Shown here piece after piece: positions 1 through 6,009 of a stretch of 9,593 nucleotides of DNA. Source of the DNA: an uncultured Oribacterium sp. (lineage in GTDB: Bacteria > Bacillota > Clostridia > Lachnospirales > Lachnospiraceae); NCBI GenBank assembly GCA_938030845.1, contig CALHIC010000358.1, forward strand, positions 1 through 9,593. Direction: 5' to 3'. The translations under genes and the position numbers were made by a program. Position 1 is the first letter of the stretch. Every line of letters starts with the position of its first letter. Below the pieces are notes generated by a model. That model was given only the letters and a program-made list of their open reading frames with translations, searched no databases and was not told the DNA's origin.

Positions 1-1
1 T

Positions 2-316
2 GAGCTGAATCCGTTCTTGTTTTTAAGATACAACATGCTATCCAATCTTATAATTATAGTATCATTTCTTCCCTTACCGGGATTTCTCTTTTCCGTAGTG
101 AAGGAGAAAAAGAAGGCGCTATTATATGCGGTATTGATTGGATTTGGTATTGAATGTACTCAGCTTCTTCTGAATATCCTGTTCCATTCCCCGATTTTCG
201 TGGTGGATGTTAATGATTTAGTCTTATATACTTTGGCAAATTTCATTGGATATTCTTTGTTCCTTTTCTTACAGAACAGAAATATATCCATACGTCTTGG
301 AACTCAAAAAGCTTAA
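2..316 (+). CDS. VanZ-like membrane protein, 3' part only
   Basis: The reading frame is open from the first bases of the window with no in-frame stop, so the true start lies upstream. A TTG at 17 is a possible start but has no ribosome binding site and would cut into a family-like region. What is visible is about 104 residues: a hydrophobic segment ending in LPLPGFLFSVV, a short basic loop (KEKKK), a second hydrophobic segment with GFGIECTQLLL, then VVDVNDLVLYTLANFIGYSLF. The order of F-x-P-x-G-F, a basic loop, an E-x-x-Q helix and a D-V-x-D-x-x-x-N/T-x-x-x-G-Y end matches the VanZ-like family, named after VanZ, linked to teicoplanin resistance. Most chromosomal members have no known function, and resistance should not be inferred. 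The tail is short and polar. Confidence 0.72.
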   Translation, partial: ELNPFLFLRYNMLSNLIIIVSFLPLPGFLFSVVKEKKKALLYAVLIGFGIECTQLLLNILFHSPIFVVDVNDLVLYTLANFIGYSLFLFLQNRNISIRLGTQKA

Positions 317-324
317 GGTATAAT
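297..324 (+). promoter_or_regulatory. Candidate sigma-A promoter at the end of the VanZ-like gene
   Basis: TTGGAA (297-302), a 16-base spacer and a perfect TATAAT (319-324). The -35 box lies in the last codons of the VanZ-like gene. Transcription would begin near 331, where a weak 7-bp hairpin can form (331-337 with 347-353). No open reading frame with a ribosome binding site follows before the terminator at 457-487, so this promoter would make a short RNA or a leader for the 510 gene. It is recognised by consensus only. Confidence 0.45.
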
Positions 325-426
325 AGACCATTCAAGAATTAGAATCTCTTGGATTTGTGAAGGGTAATTTAAAACCTTAAGTTCTTACAAAAAATTTACA
401 AAACTCTGTATCTTTTTCCCTGAAGA

Positions 427-455
427 TTGTCATGATAACGAAAAACGGATATACT
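427..455 (+). promoter_or_regulatory. Probable sigma-A promoter for the secreted protein gene
   Basis: TTGTCA (427-432) and TATACT (450-455) are separated by exactly 17 bases, and each box has five of six consensus bases. The predicted start is near 462, inside the left arm of the hairpin at 457-483. The transcript would begin with that stem-loop, and the coding start at 510 would lie about 48 bases downstream. Confidence 0.62.
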
Positions 456-456
456 G

Positions 457-487
457 ATAAAGCCGGTGAGATACCGGCTTTATTTTT
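457..487 (+). terminator. Strong intrinsic terminator / 5' stem-loop
   Basis: A perfect 11-bp stem (457-467 with 473-483) around a GAGAT loop, rich in G-C pairs, followed by five Ts at 483-487. For transcripts arriving from the VanZ-like gene or from the promoter at 297-324 this is a textbook intrinsic terminator. It begins at or just before the predicted start of the 427-455 promoter. For that transcript it would be a protective 5' hairpin, since it is too close to the start for normal termination. Any longer coding start at 432 would have to read through this hairpin, one reason the start was placed at 510. Confidence 0.8.
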
Positions 488-509
488 CATTGTGAGGGGT
501 ATGTTCTCT

Positions 510-1043
510 ATGTTAAAAAGAGTTTCATTGTTAATGATATGCCTTCTTGGCGTTTTATTTTTTTCCTTCTCGGCTTTTGCGAAGGGACAGTTACAGCTTC
601 ATGTAGAGTATGTGGAAGGAAAGGTAAACGATCCTGTCAGCAAGTCTGCCAGAGTAGCTTACATTGTCCATGAGAATCCGGTATTCTCCGTATCCGGTAA
701 GGGGGAAGTAGAAGTTGTAGCTTACAAGAATACCTATTTACAGGATGAGGACAAGGGTGTTCGCAATCGTTTATGGAAGAAGACCGTAAAGGATGGAGAG
801 CAGTTTAGCTTTATTCCCGAGGAAGAGTTCCGAAATGCTGAAGAAGAGGGAACACTTTATGGACTTTCCGATTGTTATGTGTTGCGGATTCAGGAAAAGG
901 GTAGCCCGGATTATCAGGAAGTTTTCGTAGGTGTTGTAGAAGAGAATACCTTTAAGGACTTCCAGGCTAAGGCGAAGGAGAAGGAAGCTCGCTTAGAACA
1001 GAAGATGAAGGACTTAGGTCCTGCGGCTAAGAAGACCGCATAA
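510..1043 (+). CDS. Secreted protein of unknown function
   Basis: A 177-residue protein that I do not recognise. It opens with a clear Sec signal peptide: MLKR, a hydrophobic core, then FSAFA before KGQ, so cleavage is likely after residue 24. No lipobox cysteine is seen. The mature part, about 150 residues, is charged and probably beta-rich in its first two thirds (LQLHVEYVEGKV, VFSVSGKGEVEVVAYK). It ends in a Lys/Glu/Ala-rich helix (FKDFQAKAKEKEARLEQKM). No transmembrane segment follows the signal peptide, so it should be released or held at the wall by contacts. The start at 510 is chosen because GAGGGG (494-499) sits 10 bases ahead and the signal peptide begins there. ATG 501 has only one base of spacing, and ATG 432 would include the terminator hairpin. 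It seems to be monocistronic, with its own promoter and terminator. Confidence 0.8.
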   Translation: MLKRVSLLMICLLGVLFFSFSAFAKGQLQLHVEYVEGKVNDPVSKSARVAYIVHENPVFSVSGKGEVEVVAYKNTYLQDEDKGVRNRLWKKTVKDGEQFSFIPEEEFRNAEEEGTLYGLSDCYVLRIQEKGSPDYQEVFVGVVEENTFKDFQAKAKEKEARLEQKMKDLGPAAKKTA

Positions 1044-1056
1044 TAAGAAAAGGAAG

Positions 1057-1094
1057 AGAGGAAGAATATCCAATCGGATGGATTCCTCTTTTTT
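1057..1094 (+). terminator. Intrinsic terminator after the secreted protein gene
   Basis: AGAGGAA (1057-1063) pairs with TTCCTCT (1083-1089), and an inner ATCC/GGAT (1068-1071 with 1076-1079) closes an AATC loop across a small internal bulge. The run TTTTTT at 1089-1094 follows. It lies 13 bases after the stop codon at 1041-1043. Confidence 0.72.
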
Positions 1095-1237
1095 AATAGT
1101 AAAAACTATGTGACTAATCAGGAGTACGACATAATAGTAAGGTAATAATTCCGAAGTTACTTTGGAGGTCTATTTAAATCCTAAAGAACAACACGGTAGG
1201 ATTATCCCATGTAACGCATCAACTAAGAGGAAAGACC

Positions 1238-2176
1238 ATGAAAAAAGTATTGCTTTTAATGAATGCACAGAGTGGACAGGGGAAGGGAAAGGAGCTTTGC
1301 TATCGGGTAGTAGAAGGTCTTTCTGTATTAGGCTGTATCGTAACGGTTTTTCCTATTCTTCCCAAGCATAAGAACTTACGAACGGAAGAGCTAGTAAAAA
1401 AGCTGGGTAAAGATTTCGACCTGATAGTTTGTGCAGGAGGAGATGGAACGCTACATTATCTTATGAATGCCATACTGAAGGAAAAGCTGGATATTCCCAT
1501 GGGCTATATTCCCTGCGGCTCCACCAATGACTTCGCCCATTCTTTAGGGATTCCCAAGGATTTAGAGGAGAATCTTCGAGCCATGGTGGAAGGAGAGCGT
1601 TTTTCTTATGATGTGGGGAATCTTCAGGGGAGATTTTTTAACTATATTGCAGCCTTTGGAGCTTTTACAAAGGTAAGCTATGGGACAGACCAGGAATTAA
1701 AAAACAATTTGGGGCATTTGGCATATTTGCTGGAATCCCTTCGTACCTTACCGGAAAATATGAGCCAGAGCATTCCCTTAAAAATCTCTGCTGAAAATTT
1801 CTCCGAAGAGGGAGAATATATTTTCGGAGCGGTTTCCAATTCCTATTCCGTGGCAGGCTTTTCAGGTCTGCCGGGACAGAACCTTCAGGAAAAGATGAAT
1901 ATAGATTTAGCAGACGGAGAGTTCGAGGTTTTACTGATTCGTTCTCCGAAAAATATCGGTGAGCTGGGAGAGATTGTAGGAACCCTCCTTCGGGGAGATA
2001 TCCCGGAAGATCACCCCTATGTGAGTTTTTTTAAAACCCATTATCTGGAGTTTCAAGGGAAAAAGCCTGTGGAATGGACTTTGGACGGAGAGTTTGGAGG
2101 AGCCTATAAAGAAGGAAGCATAGACATCCGCAAAAAAGCAGTAGAGATTATGCTTCCCAAAATAGAGAAGAAATAG
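1238..2176 (+). CDS. Diacylglycerol kinase family lipid kinase (YegS/BmrU/DgkB type)
   Basis: A 312-residue soluble kinase of usual family length. Visible hallmarks are NAQSGQGKG (9-17) in the first nucleotide-binding strand, the signature GGDGT (67-71), PCGSTNDFA (92-100), LADGEFEVLLIR (224-235) in the beta-rich C-terminal domain, and LDGE (282-285). The D-G-E acids correspond to the catalytic and metal site described for Gram-positive DgkB. Family members phosphorylate diacylglycerol or related lipids with ATP on the inner membrane face. In Gram-positives this recycles diacylglycerol released by lipoteichoic acid synthesis. The exact lipid cannot be read here, and other YegS-like kinases use different lipids. 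The ATG at 1238 has AGAGGAAAG (1226-1234) just ahead. The 140 bases before it hold no convincing promoter. An overlapping ORF at 1162-1371 in another frame is a shadow. Confidence 0.9.
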   Translation: MKKVLLLMNAQSGQGKGKELCYRVVEGLSVLGCIVTVFPILPKHKNLRTEELVKKLGKDFDLIVCAGGDGTLHYLMNAILKEKLDIPMGYIPCGSTNDFAHSLGIPKDLEENLRAMVEGERFSYDVGNLQGRFFNYIAAFGAFTKVSYGTDQELKNNLGHLAYLLESLRTLPENMSQSIPLKISAENFSEEGEYIFGAVSNSYSVAGFSGLPGQNLQEKMNIDLADGEFEVLLIRSPKNIGELGEIVGTLLRGDIPEDHPYVSFFKTHYLEFQGKKPVEWTLDGEFGGAYKEGSIDIRKKAVEIMLPKIEKK

Positions 2177-2193
2177 ACACACTTCCGGATACC

Positions 2194-2264
2194 AAAGAAT
2201 CCCCACTATTATAGCAAAATCAGGCAGAAATGAAATCATACCGCTTGATTTTAGGGATTCTTTT
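2194..2264 (+). terminator. Long T-tailed foldback between convergent genes
   Basis: The outer stem AAAGAATCCC (2194-2203) / GGGATTCTTT (2254-2263) is a perfect 10 bp. The inner stem AAAATCAGGC (2216-2225) / GCTTGATTTT (2243-2252) is 10 bp with one G-T pair. The two stems are separated by 12 bases on the left and one on the right. Four Ts (2261-2264) end the outer stem. It begins 17 bases after the kinase stop and faces the end of the minus-strand gene, so it probably ends transcription from the kinase and perhaps both ways. The tail is short, and the nested form is longer than most terminators. Confidence 0.55.
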
Positions 2265-2282
2265 ATCGTTAGAACTTATCTT

Positions 2283-2807
2283 TTATACGGAAATGTTAAT
2301 ATCCTTATTGTCTTTTCCTTCTTCCTGATTAATGTACTCCTGCACAATAGCCGGATCATAGGGCTTAGGGTGATGCCATCCCGGAACCTTACTTTTAATA
2401 TATCCCATGATTTTATCCATTTCTGAAAACTTTAACTCCTCTATGGTATAAAGAACGGACATTCTTTCCGGGCCATTCCTGGTCTTTGCATAGGCCTTGT
2501 ATTTTTCGTTATAACTATGGACTTTCTCGAAGGAGCTACCTCCCTGTTCCTTTAAATATCTTTCTCTGATTTGCTGTTTCACTAAATCTTCAATATCTTT
2601 ACTTAAAGGTACAATATGTTTCGGCTCCACATCGGGGTTCCAACCACATAACCATCTGTCTCCACCTGTAGCTTCTACATTCCGATAGGATCGTTCTAAG
2701 TCGGAAATAGATTGATTCCCCTCGCTATCTGAAGAGCCTTGTTTAGAAGTGGCTTTTTCATAATCCTGTTTTTTAAGGGCATAATTCGCCATTTCAGTTA
2801 CTGTCAT
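2283..2807 (-). CDS. Hydrophilic protein of unknown function
   Basis: A 174-residue protein that I do not recognise. It has no signal peptide and no membrane segment, so it is probably cytoplasmic. Residues 1-45 are polar (Ser/Lys/Glu/Gln) and look partly disordered. The middle contains a Trp-rich stretch, GGDRWLCGWNPDVEPKH, followed by helix-prone charged segments (LSKDIEDLVKQQIRERYLKEQGG). The end has PGWHHPKPYDPAIVQEYINQEEG. The start is supported by AAGAGG seven bases ahead of the ATG, and that site overlaps the stop of the small ORF upstream (2819-2956). The two are therefore probably co-transcribed and translationally coupled. It converges on the lipid kinase gene, with the foldback at 2194-2264 between them. 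Confidence 0.68.
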   Translation of the reverse strand: MTVTEMANYALKKQDYEKATSKQGSSDSEGNQSISDLERSYRNVEATGGDRWLCGWNPDVEPKHIVPLSKDIEDLVKQQIRERYLKEQGGSSFEKVHSYNEKYKAYAKTRNGPERMSVLYTIEELKFSEMDKIMGYIKSKVPGWHHPKPYDPAIVQEYINQEEGKDNKDINISV

Positions 2808-2818
2808 AGTTTTACCTC

Positions 2819-2956
2819 TTAATTTAAAACATCATAGTAGACGGTTATTGTACTTGTAGCTTGAGATGTAGAAAAGCCCGCTCCCTCGATGTAAACTTTC
2901 CACTCTCCTCTAGCTTCGGTACCAACAAGATTTCCAACACTTTTAAATCTTTTCAT
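2819..2956 (-). CDS. Small ORF (45 residues), unknown function
   Basis: ATG at 2956 to TAA at 2819 gives MKRFKSVGNLVGTEARG, then a stretch alternating bulky and small residues (EWKVYIEGAGF) and ending STITVYYDVLN. It has no hydrophobic signal peptide. It reads like one or two beta-hairpins, and the Trp-x-Val-x-Ile ... Thr-Ile-Thr-Val-x-Tyr pattern resembles the last strands of a secreted beta-sandwich domain. The stop codon overlaps the ribosome binding site of the next gene, which favours a real coupled gene. Against it, the ATG has only a purine run (AAAGAGA) very close upstream and no proper AGGAGG, with an in-frame TGA 18 bases before. It could instead be a decayed fragment of a larger gene. 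No longer reading frame extends upstream. Confidence 0.48.
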   Translation of the reverse strand: MKRFKSVGNLVGTEARGEWKVYIEGAGFSTSQATSTITVYYDVLN

Positions 2957-3184
2957 TCTCTTTCTTTTTTTTCAATTAATAGTTTAGTTCAGTCTACATA
3001 TAAATTAGTCTGAGGTATTATCGACAAGTTCATTAAATATAATTACTGAATAAGCATACAAAAATAGAGATAGATTATTGTGTACAATGATTTTCTCAAT
3101 GAATCTTTAACTCAACAAAAAAATAAATCTAAATATATAGTAATCCTATTTAGAAAAAGCAGACTGATAATTTCTCGATAGTTA
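2957..3184. other. AT-rich intergenic region without a protein gene
   Basis: This stretch separates the TetR gene from the small-ORF operon, both on the minus strand. It should hold the promoter of that operon, but no pair of boxes stands out: minus-strand TTGTCG near 3030 has no good -10 partner. A 12-base palindrome ATTGTGTACAAT lies at 3077-3088 and could be an operator. The TetR-end terminator candidate is listed separately. Confidence 0.4.
3117..3154 (-). terminator. Weak intrinsic terminator candidate after the TetR gene
   Basis: On the minus strand an 8-bp A/T-rich stem (3154-3147 with 3135-3128), with an 11-base loop, is followed by TTTATTTTTTT (3127-3117). It lies about 30 bases beyond the TetR stop. 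The stem has only one G-C pair, so efficiency is uncertain. Confidence 0.42.
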
Positions 3185-3871
3185 TTACATAAATTCCTCC
3201 AATGCCGCAGGCATAGTGGATTGCAGGTACCGCAAGATAAATCGAATACATTCCTGCTTATTAAAGGGAGACTTTTTTTGAAGATATAAGAGCAGGATTT
3301 GCGCAATGCTGGCAATATAGCTATCTACCAGAGTATCCAAAAACTTTTGCTCAATGCCCAAGGGATTGGAAGCTTCCGTTATTTTTCCCCCATTCCTCTG
3401 TGAGACATCTTCCATTCCCTTTTCCATGGCCCAGGAAATGACCTTACGAAAGTCCTTATTTAAGAAGCGAACCAGAGCGTCCCTACCCATGGAATCATAG
3501 ACGCAGTTTACAAAATGACGGTTCTTCTCAATGGAATCAAAAACCAGGGCAAGGGAATTTTCATAGTCCTCCTGATTCTGAATTTCAAAAATCAATCTTT
3601 GGCTTTCTTGTGTTACCATCCATTCCAAAAGTCCGTAAATATCCGGAAAATAATAATAAAAGGTCTTTCTATTGATGCCGACCTTTTCAATCAGCTCCCG
3701 AACGGTAATCTTTTCCAGGGGCTTTTTTTGTAAATAAAATTCCAAGGCTTCCGCCAACTGTCTTTGGGTTCTCTCTCTACATTCTTGTTTTTTCATTTTT
3801 ATACCACATTTGTCCCATATTGTCCGTTTTTTTTCCTTTGCCAAAGGCTTAGGATATCTACTGTTGCTCAT
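3185..3871 (-). CDS. TetR/AcrR-family transcriptional regulator
   Basis: The annotated form has 228 residues. The DNA-binding domain reads RTQRQLAEALEFYL, then KITVRELIEKVGINRKTF, then YYYFPDIYGLLEWM, the usual TetR helix 1, helix-turn-helix and helix 4. The Phe-Tyr-x-Tyr-Phe-x-Asp-x-x-x-Leu-Leu-x-Trp pattern resembles the subgroup containing DhaS-like regulators. The C-terminal half is helical and would bind the unknown inducer. The gene is divergent from the coiled-coil/MMPL operon with 83 bases between starts, so it most likely represses that operon and itself. The start is uncertain: ATG 3871 adds a basic 25-residue tail before ATG 3796, and the 203-residue form from 3796 is nearer the usual TetR length. 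Neither has a good ribosome binding site. The longer open frame beyond 3871 runs into the divergent gene and is not credible. Confidence 0.88.
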   Translation of the reverse strand: MSNSRYPKPLAKEKKRTIWDKCGIKMKKQECRERTQRQLAEALEFYLQKKPLEKITVRELIEKVGINRKTFYYYFPDIYGLLEWMVTQESQRLIFEIQNQEDYENSLALVFDSIEKNRHFVNCVYDSMGRDALVRFLNKDFRKVISWAMEKGMEDVSQRNGGKITEASNPLGIEQKFLDTLVDSYIASIAQILLLYLQKKSPFNKQECIRFILRYLQSTMPAALEEFM

Positions 3872-3912
3872 GGCTTTCTTTTTAGTATAGCAAAAAAAGG
3901 AGAAAAACAAAG
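3864..3912. promoter_or_regulatory. Candidate overlapping divergent promoters (TetR / MMPL operon)
   Basis: The sequence TAGTATAG around 3883-3890 can serve both strands. On the plus strand TTGCTC (3864-3869), a 16-base spacer and TATAGC (3886-3891) would start the operon near 3898. On the minus strand TATACT (3889-3884), with a weak -35 near 3907-3912, would start the TetR gene near 3877, only about six bases before ATG 3871 but about 80 before ATG 3796. No clear palindromic operator was found in 3872-3954. All boxes are imperfect. Confidence 0.4.
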
Positions 3913-3954
3913 GGAACAGCATTGAAAATCGTATAGAACAAGGAGGGTACAAGC

Positions 3955-6009
3955 ATGAAAAATCAGAGAATTTACAATAGAGAAACAGCAAGCAATCAAA
4001 ACGGTAATCAAAATGGCAATCAGAAGAATAATCGTCGGAATAATCAAAGGGGTAGAAAAAAGGATAAGCAATGGAAAAGAGCGGTTTGTATTGCTCTTTG
4101 TTTAAGTCAGGTCCTTGCCCTGTCCATCTCGGCTTTGGCAGAGGTGCAAAAGCCCCGCTATCATGAGAACTACTATGCCTTATTAAGCCCCACCGGAGAA
4201 TTCAAGCAGGGCTCTTTGGTAAGAGAGTATGAAACTAAGGGCTATTCCAGTCTTACAGATTACGGAACTTATGAAAATGTAAAAAATCTTAGCAACAGTG
4301 TGGCAGTGCAGTCCAATGGAAATCAGCATACCTTAGACCTGTCCAAGGGAAATGTAGACTCTCTCTTTTTGGAGGGGGAAACGTCAGAACCCTACAGTCT
4401 CTTGCCTTGGAGTATTCAGATTCGCTACGAGTTAAATGGTTTAGAGGTACAGCCGGAAACTCTTGCGGGAGAGAAGGGCTTGGTGAAAATTCATGTGCAG
4501 TTTAAAAAGAATCCCAACGCCCAGGATTATGCAGCGAAAAACTATGTGCTGATGGCTAAAAGTAGCTTTAGCGCAGAGGACATTTTATCCCTAAAGGCGG
4601 AAAAGGCTCAGGTGGTATCCTTGGGAGAGAAGAAGGAAGTGATTTTTGTCCTCCTTCCCGGAGAGGAAGACGACTTTACCATTGAGGTGGGAAGCAACTC
4701 CTTCAGTTTTTCCGGTTTACAATTTCAGATGGCTCCCCTTCGTTCCTCTCAGGTAGAGAAAATTACGGATTTACGAGAGGCAAAGGAAGAGTCGGAGGAC
4801 TCCTACCGCGCCCTTAAGGACGCCGGTAACAGCCTTTTGGATTCCTTGGATGCCTCTCAGAAATCCGTGGAAGCGATGCAGAAAAACATTAACAACAGTG
4901 AAGCTCTACTTCGGAAGACACAGGAAGAGGGAAGAGCTTATCAAAACAATAGAGACCAAATCTATCAGGATATGGAGACTGTAAGTAGCAGCATCAGCCC
5001 TCTTACGGAAAATGTGGAGGATTTCAACGGACTGAGTCGGGATACCAAGAACAATATCAGCGAAAGCCAGAGCAATATGAATCGTTTGCAAAATGCCATG
5101 CTTGAGTTGGAGGATTCTTTGGTGGCCCTTCGGGGAGATGTACCCGGTCAGACAGAAATTGATAAGGCACAGCAGAGTCTTAGTCAGGTGGAAGCCTTAC
5201 TTTCCGCAAAAAAGCAGGGATCCGTACAGAACAGCTTAGCGAATTTATCGGCTAAGCTGGAGGGTTCTCCTTTGAAGGATCAGATTATGGCTGTGGTGCA
5301 GGAATATATTTCTATGCAGGCAGAGGAGGCCGGTACAGAGGCGGAGATGCAGAAGCTTGCAATGGAAAAGCTAAGTCCTGCCTTAAAGGAATTTTCCTCC
5401 AATACCCATTCAGGACTGACAAACTCTAAAGAGAGTCTTTCCGTTTTGGAAGACAACATTGAAGATGTGAAGAGATTGCAGGAAACCCTGAAAAGCTATG
5501 CGGAGAAGGGAGAGGAAACCGGCAGGAACTTAAACACGCTTTTGGAGAACAGTCAGAAAACCATGGAGGATTTACGAGGAACCCTGCAAGAGCAGGATGC
5601 TTACCTTCGAGGAAAGAGAGAGGAGGCCTATTCTTCTATTGAAAATAATTTAAATGCTACCGAGAAAATGCTGAAAAACGGAGAGGCTGTTTTGGATTCT
5701 ACCGGAGCTGTTCGTAATGCCAAGGGAGAGTTGGAAGCCCTTGTGGAGAAGAAGTGGGATGAAAATGTAGGGGAAAAGTCCAGTGTTTTGGAAATTGATC
5801 CTAACAGACCCATTGAGTCCTTAATGCCTTCCGAAAATGACAATATTGTGGATGTGGCTGTGACCTTACGTACCGAAGAAATCAAAGAAGTAAAGGAAGA
5901 AACGGTAAAGACTAAAGAAACGAAAGAGCCTAGCCTCTGGGATAGACTGGGACAAGTGGCAAAAAAGGTATGGAAAGGAATCACCTCTATTTTCAAAGGA
6001 GGGAAGTAA
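3955..6009 (+). CDS. Exported coiled-coil partner protein of the MMPL transporter
   Basis: A 684-residue protein with a strong AAGGAGGG (3940-3947) eight bases before the ATG. Residues 1-42 are a long Asn/Gln-rich then Arg/Lys-rich cytosolic tail. Residues 43-62 are a hydrophobic signal or anchor ending ALA before EVQ. Residues 63-260 look like a beta-rich domain (IQIRYELNGLEVQ, GLVKIHVQF, KKEVIFVLLP). Residues 265 to about 610 are long helices with heptad-like spacing and many Gln, Ser, Asn and Glu, so a coiled coil. A Lys/Glu linker leads to a C-terminal amphipathic cationic helix (660-684, WDRLGQVAKKVWKGITSIF). There is no second membrane segment, unlike the YhgE/Pip proteins it superficially recalls. 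Its ORF ends at the base before the MMPL start, so the two proteins should be made together. A role as extracytoplasmic adaptor or tether for the transporter is inferred from context. Confidence 0.75.
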   Translation: MKNQRIYNRETASNQNGNQNGNQKNNRRNNQRGRKKDKQWKRAVCIALCLSQVLALSISALAEVQKPRYHENYYALLSPTGEFKQGSLVREYETKGYSSLTDYGTYENVKNLSNSVAVQSNGNQHTLDLSKGNVDSLFLEGETSEPYSLLPWSIQIRYELNGLEVQPETLAGEKGLVKIHVQFKKNPNAQDYAAKNYVLMAKSSFSAEDILSLKAEKAQVVSLGEKKEVIFVLLPGEEDDFTIEVGSNSFSFSGLQFQMAPLRSSQVEKITDLREAKEESEDSYRALKDAGNSLLDSLDASQKSVEAMQKNINNSEALLRKTQEEGRAYQNNRDQIYQDMETVSSSISPLTENVEDFNGLSRDTKNNISESQSNMNRLQNAMLELEDSLVALRGDVPGQTEIDKAQQSLSQVEALLSAKKQGSVQNSLANLSAKLEGSPLKDQIMAVVQEYISMQAEEAGTEAEMQKLAMEKLSPALKEFSSNTHSGLTNSKESLSVLEDNIEDVKRLQETLKSYAEKGEETGRNLNTLLENSQKTMEDLRGTLQEQDAYLRGKREEAYSSIENNLNATEKMLKNGEAVLDSTGAVRNAKGELEALVEKKWDENVGEKSSVLEIDPNRPIESLMPSENDNIVDVAVTLRTEEIKEVKEETVKTKETKEPSLWDRLGQVAKKVWKGITSIFKGGK

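Noticed and set aside
2..316. Glycopeptide resistance determinant
   Set aside because: VanZ-like proteins are widespread and no van cluster genes are visible, so similarity alone does not support resistance.
432..509. Longer start of the secreted protein at ATG 432
   Set aside because: It would place 26 residues, including a terminator hairpin, before a clean signal peptide. It has no ribosome binding site, and 510 has one.
3872..3954. Palindromic TetR operator
   Set aside because: Only direct-repeat fragments (GTATAG, GAACA) were seen, with no convincing inverted repeat.
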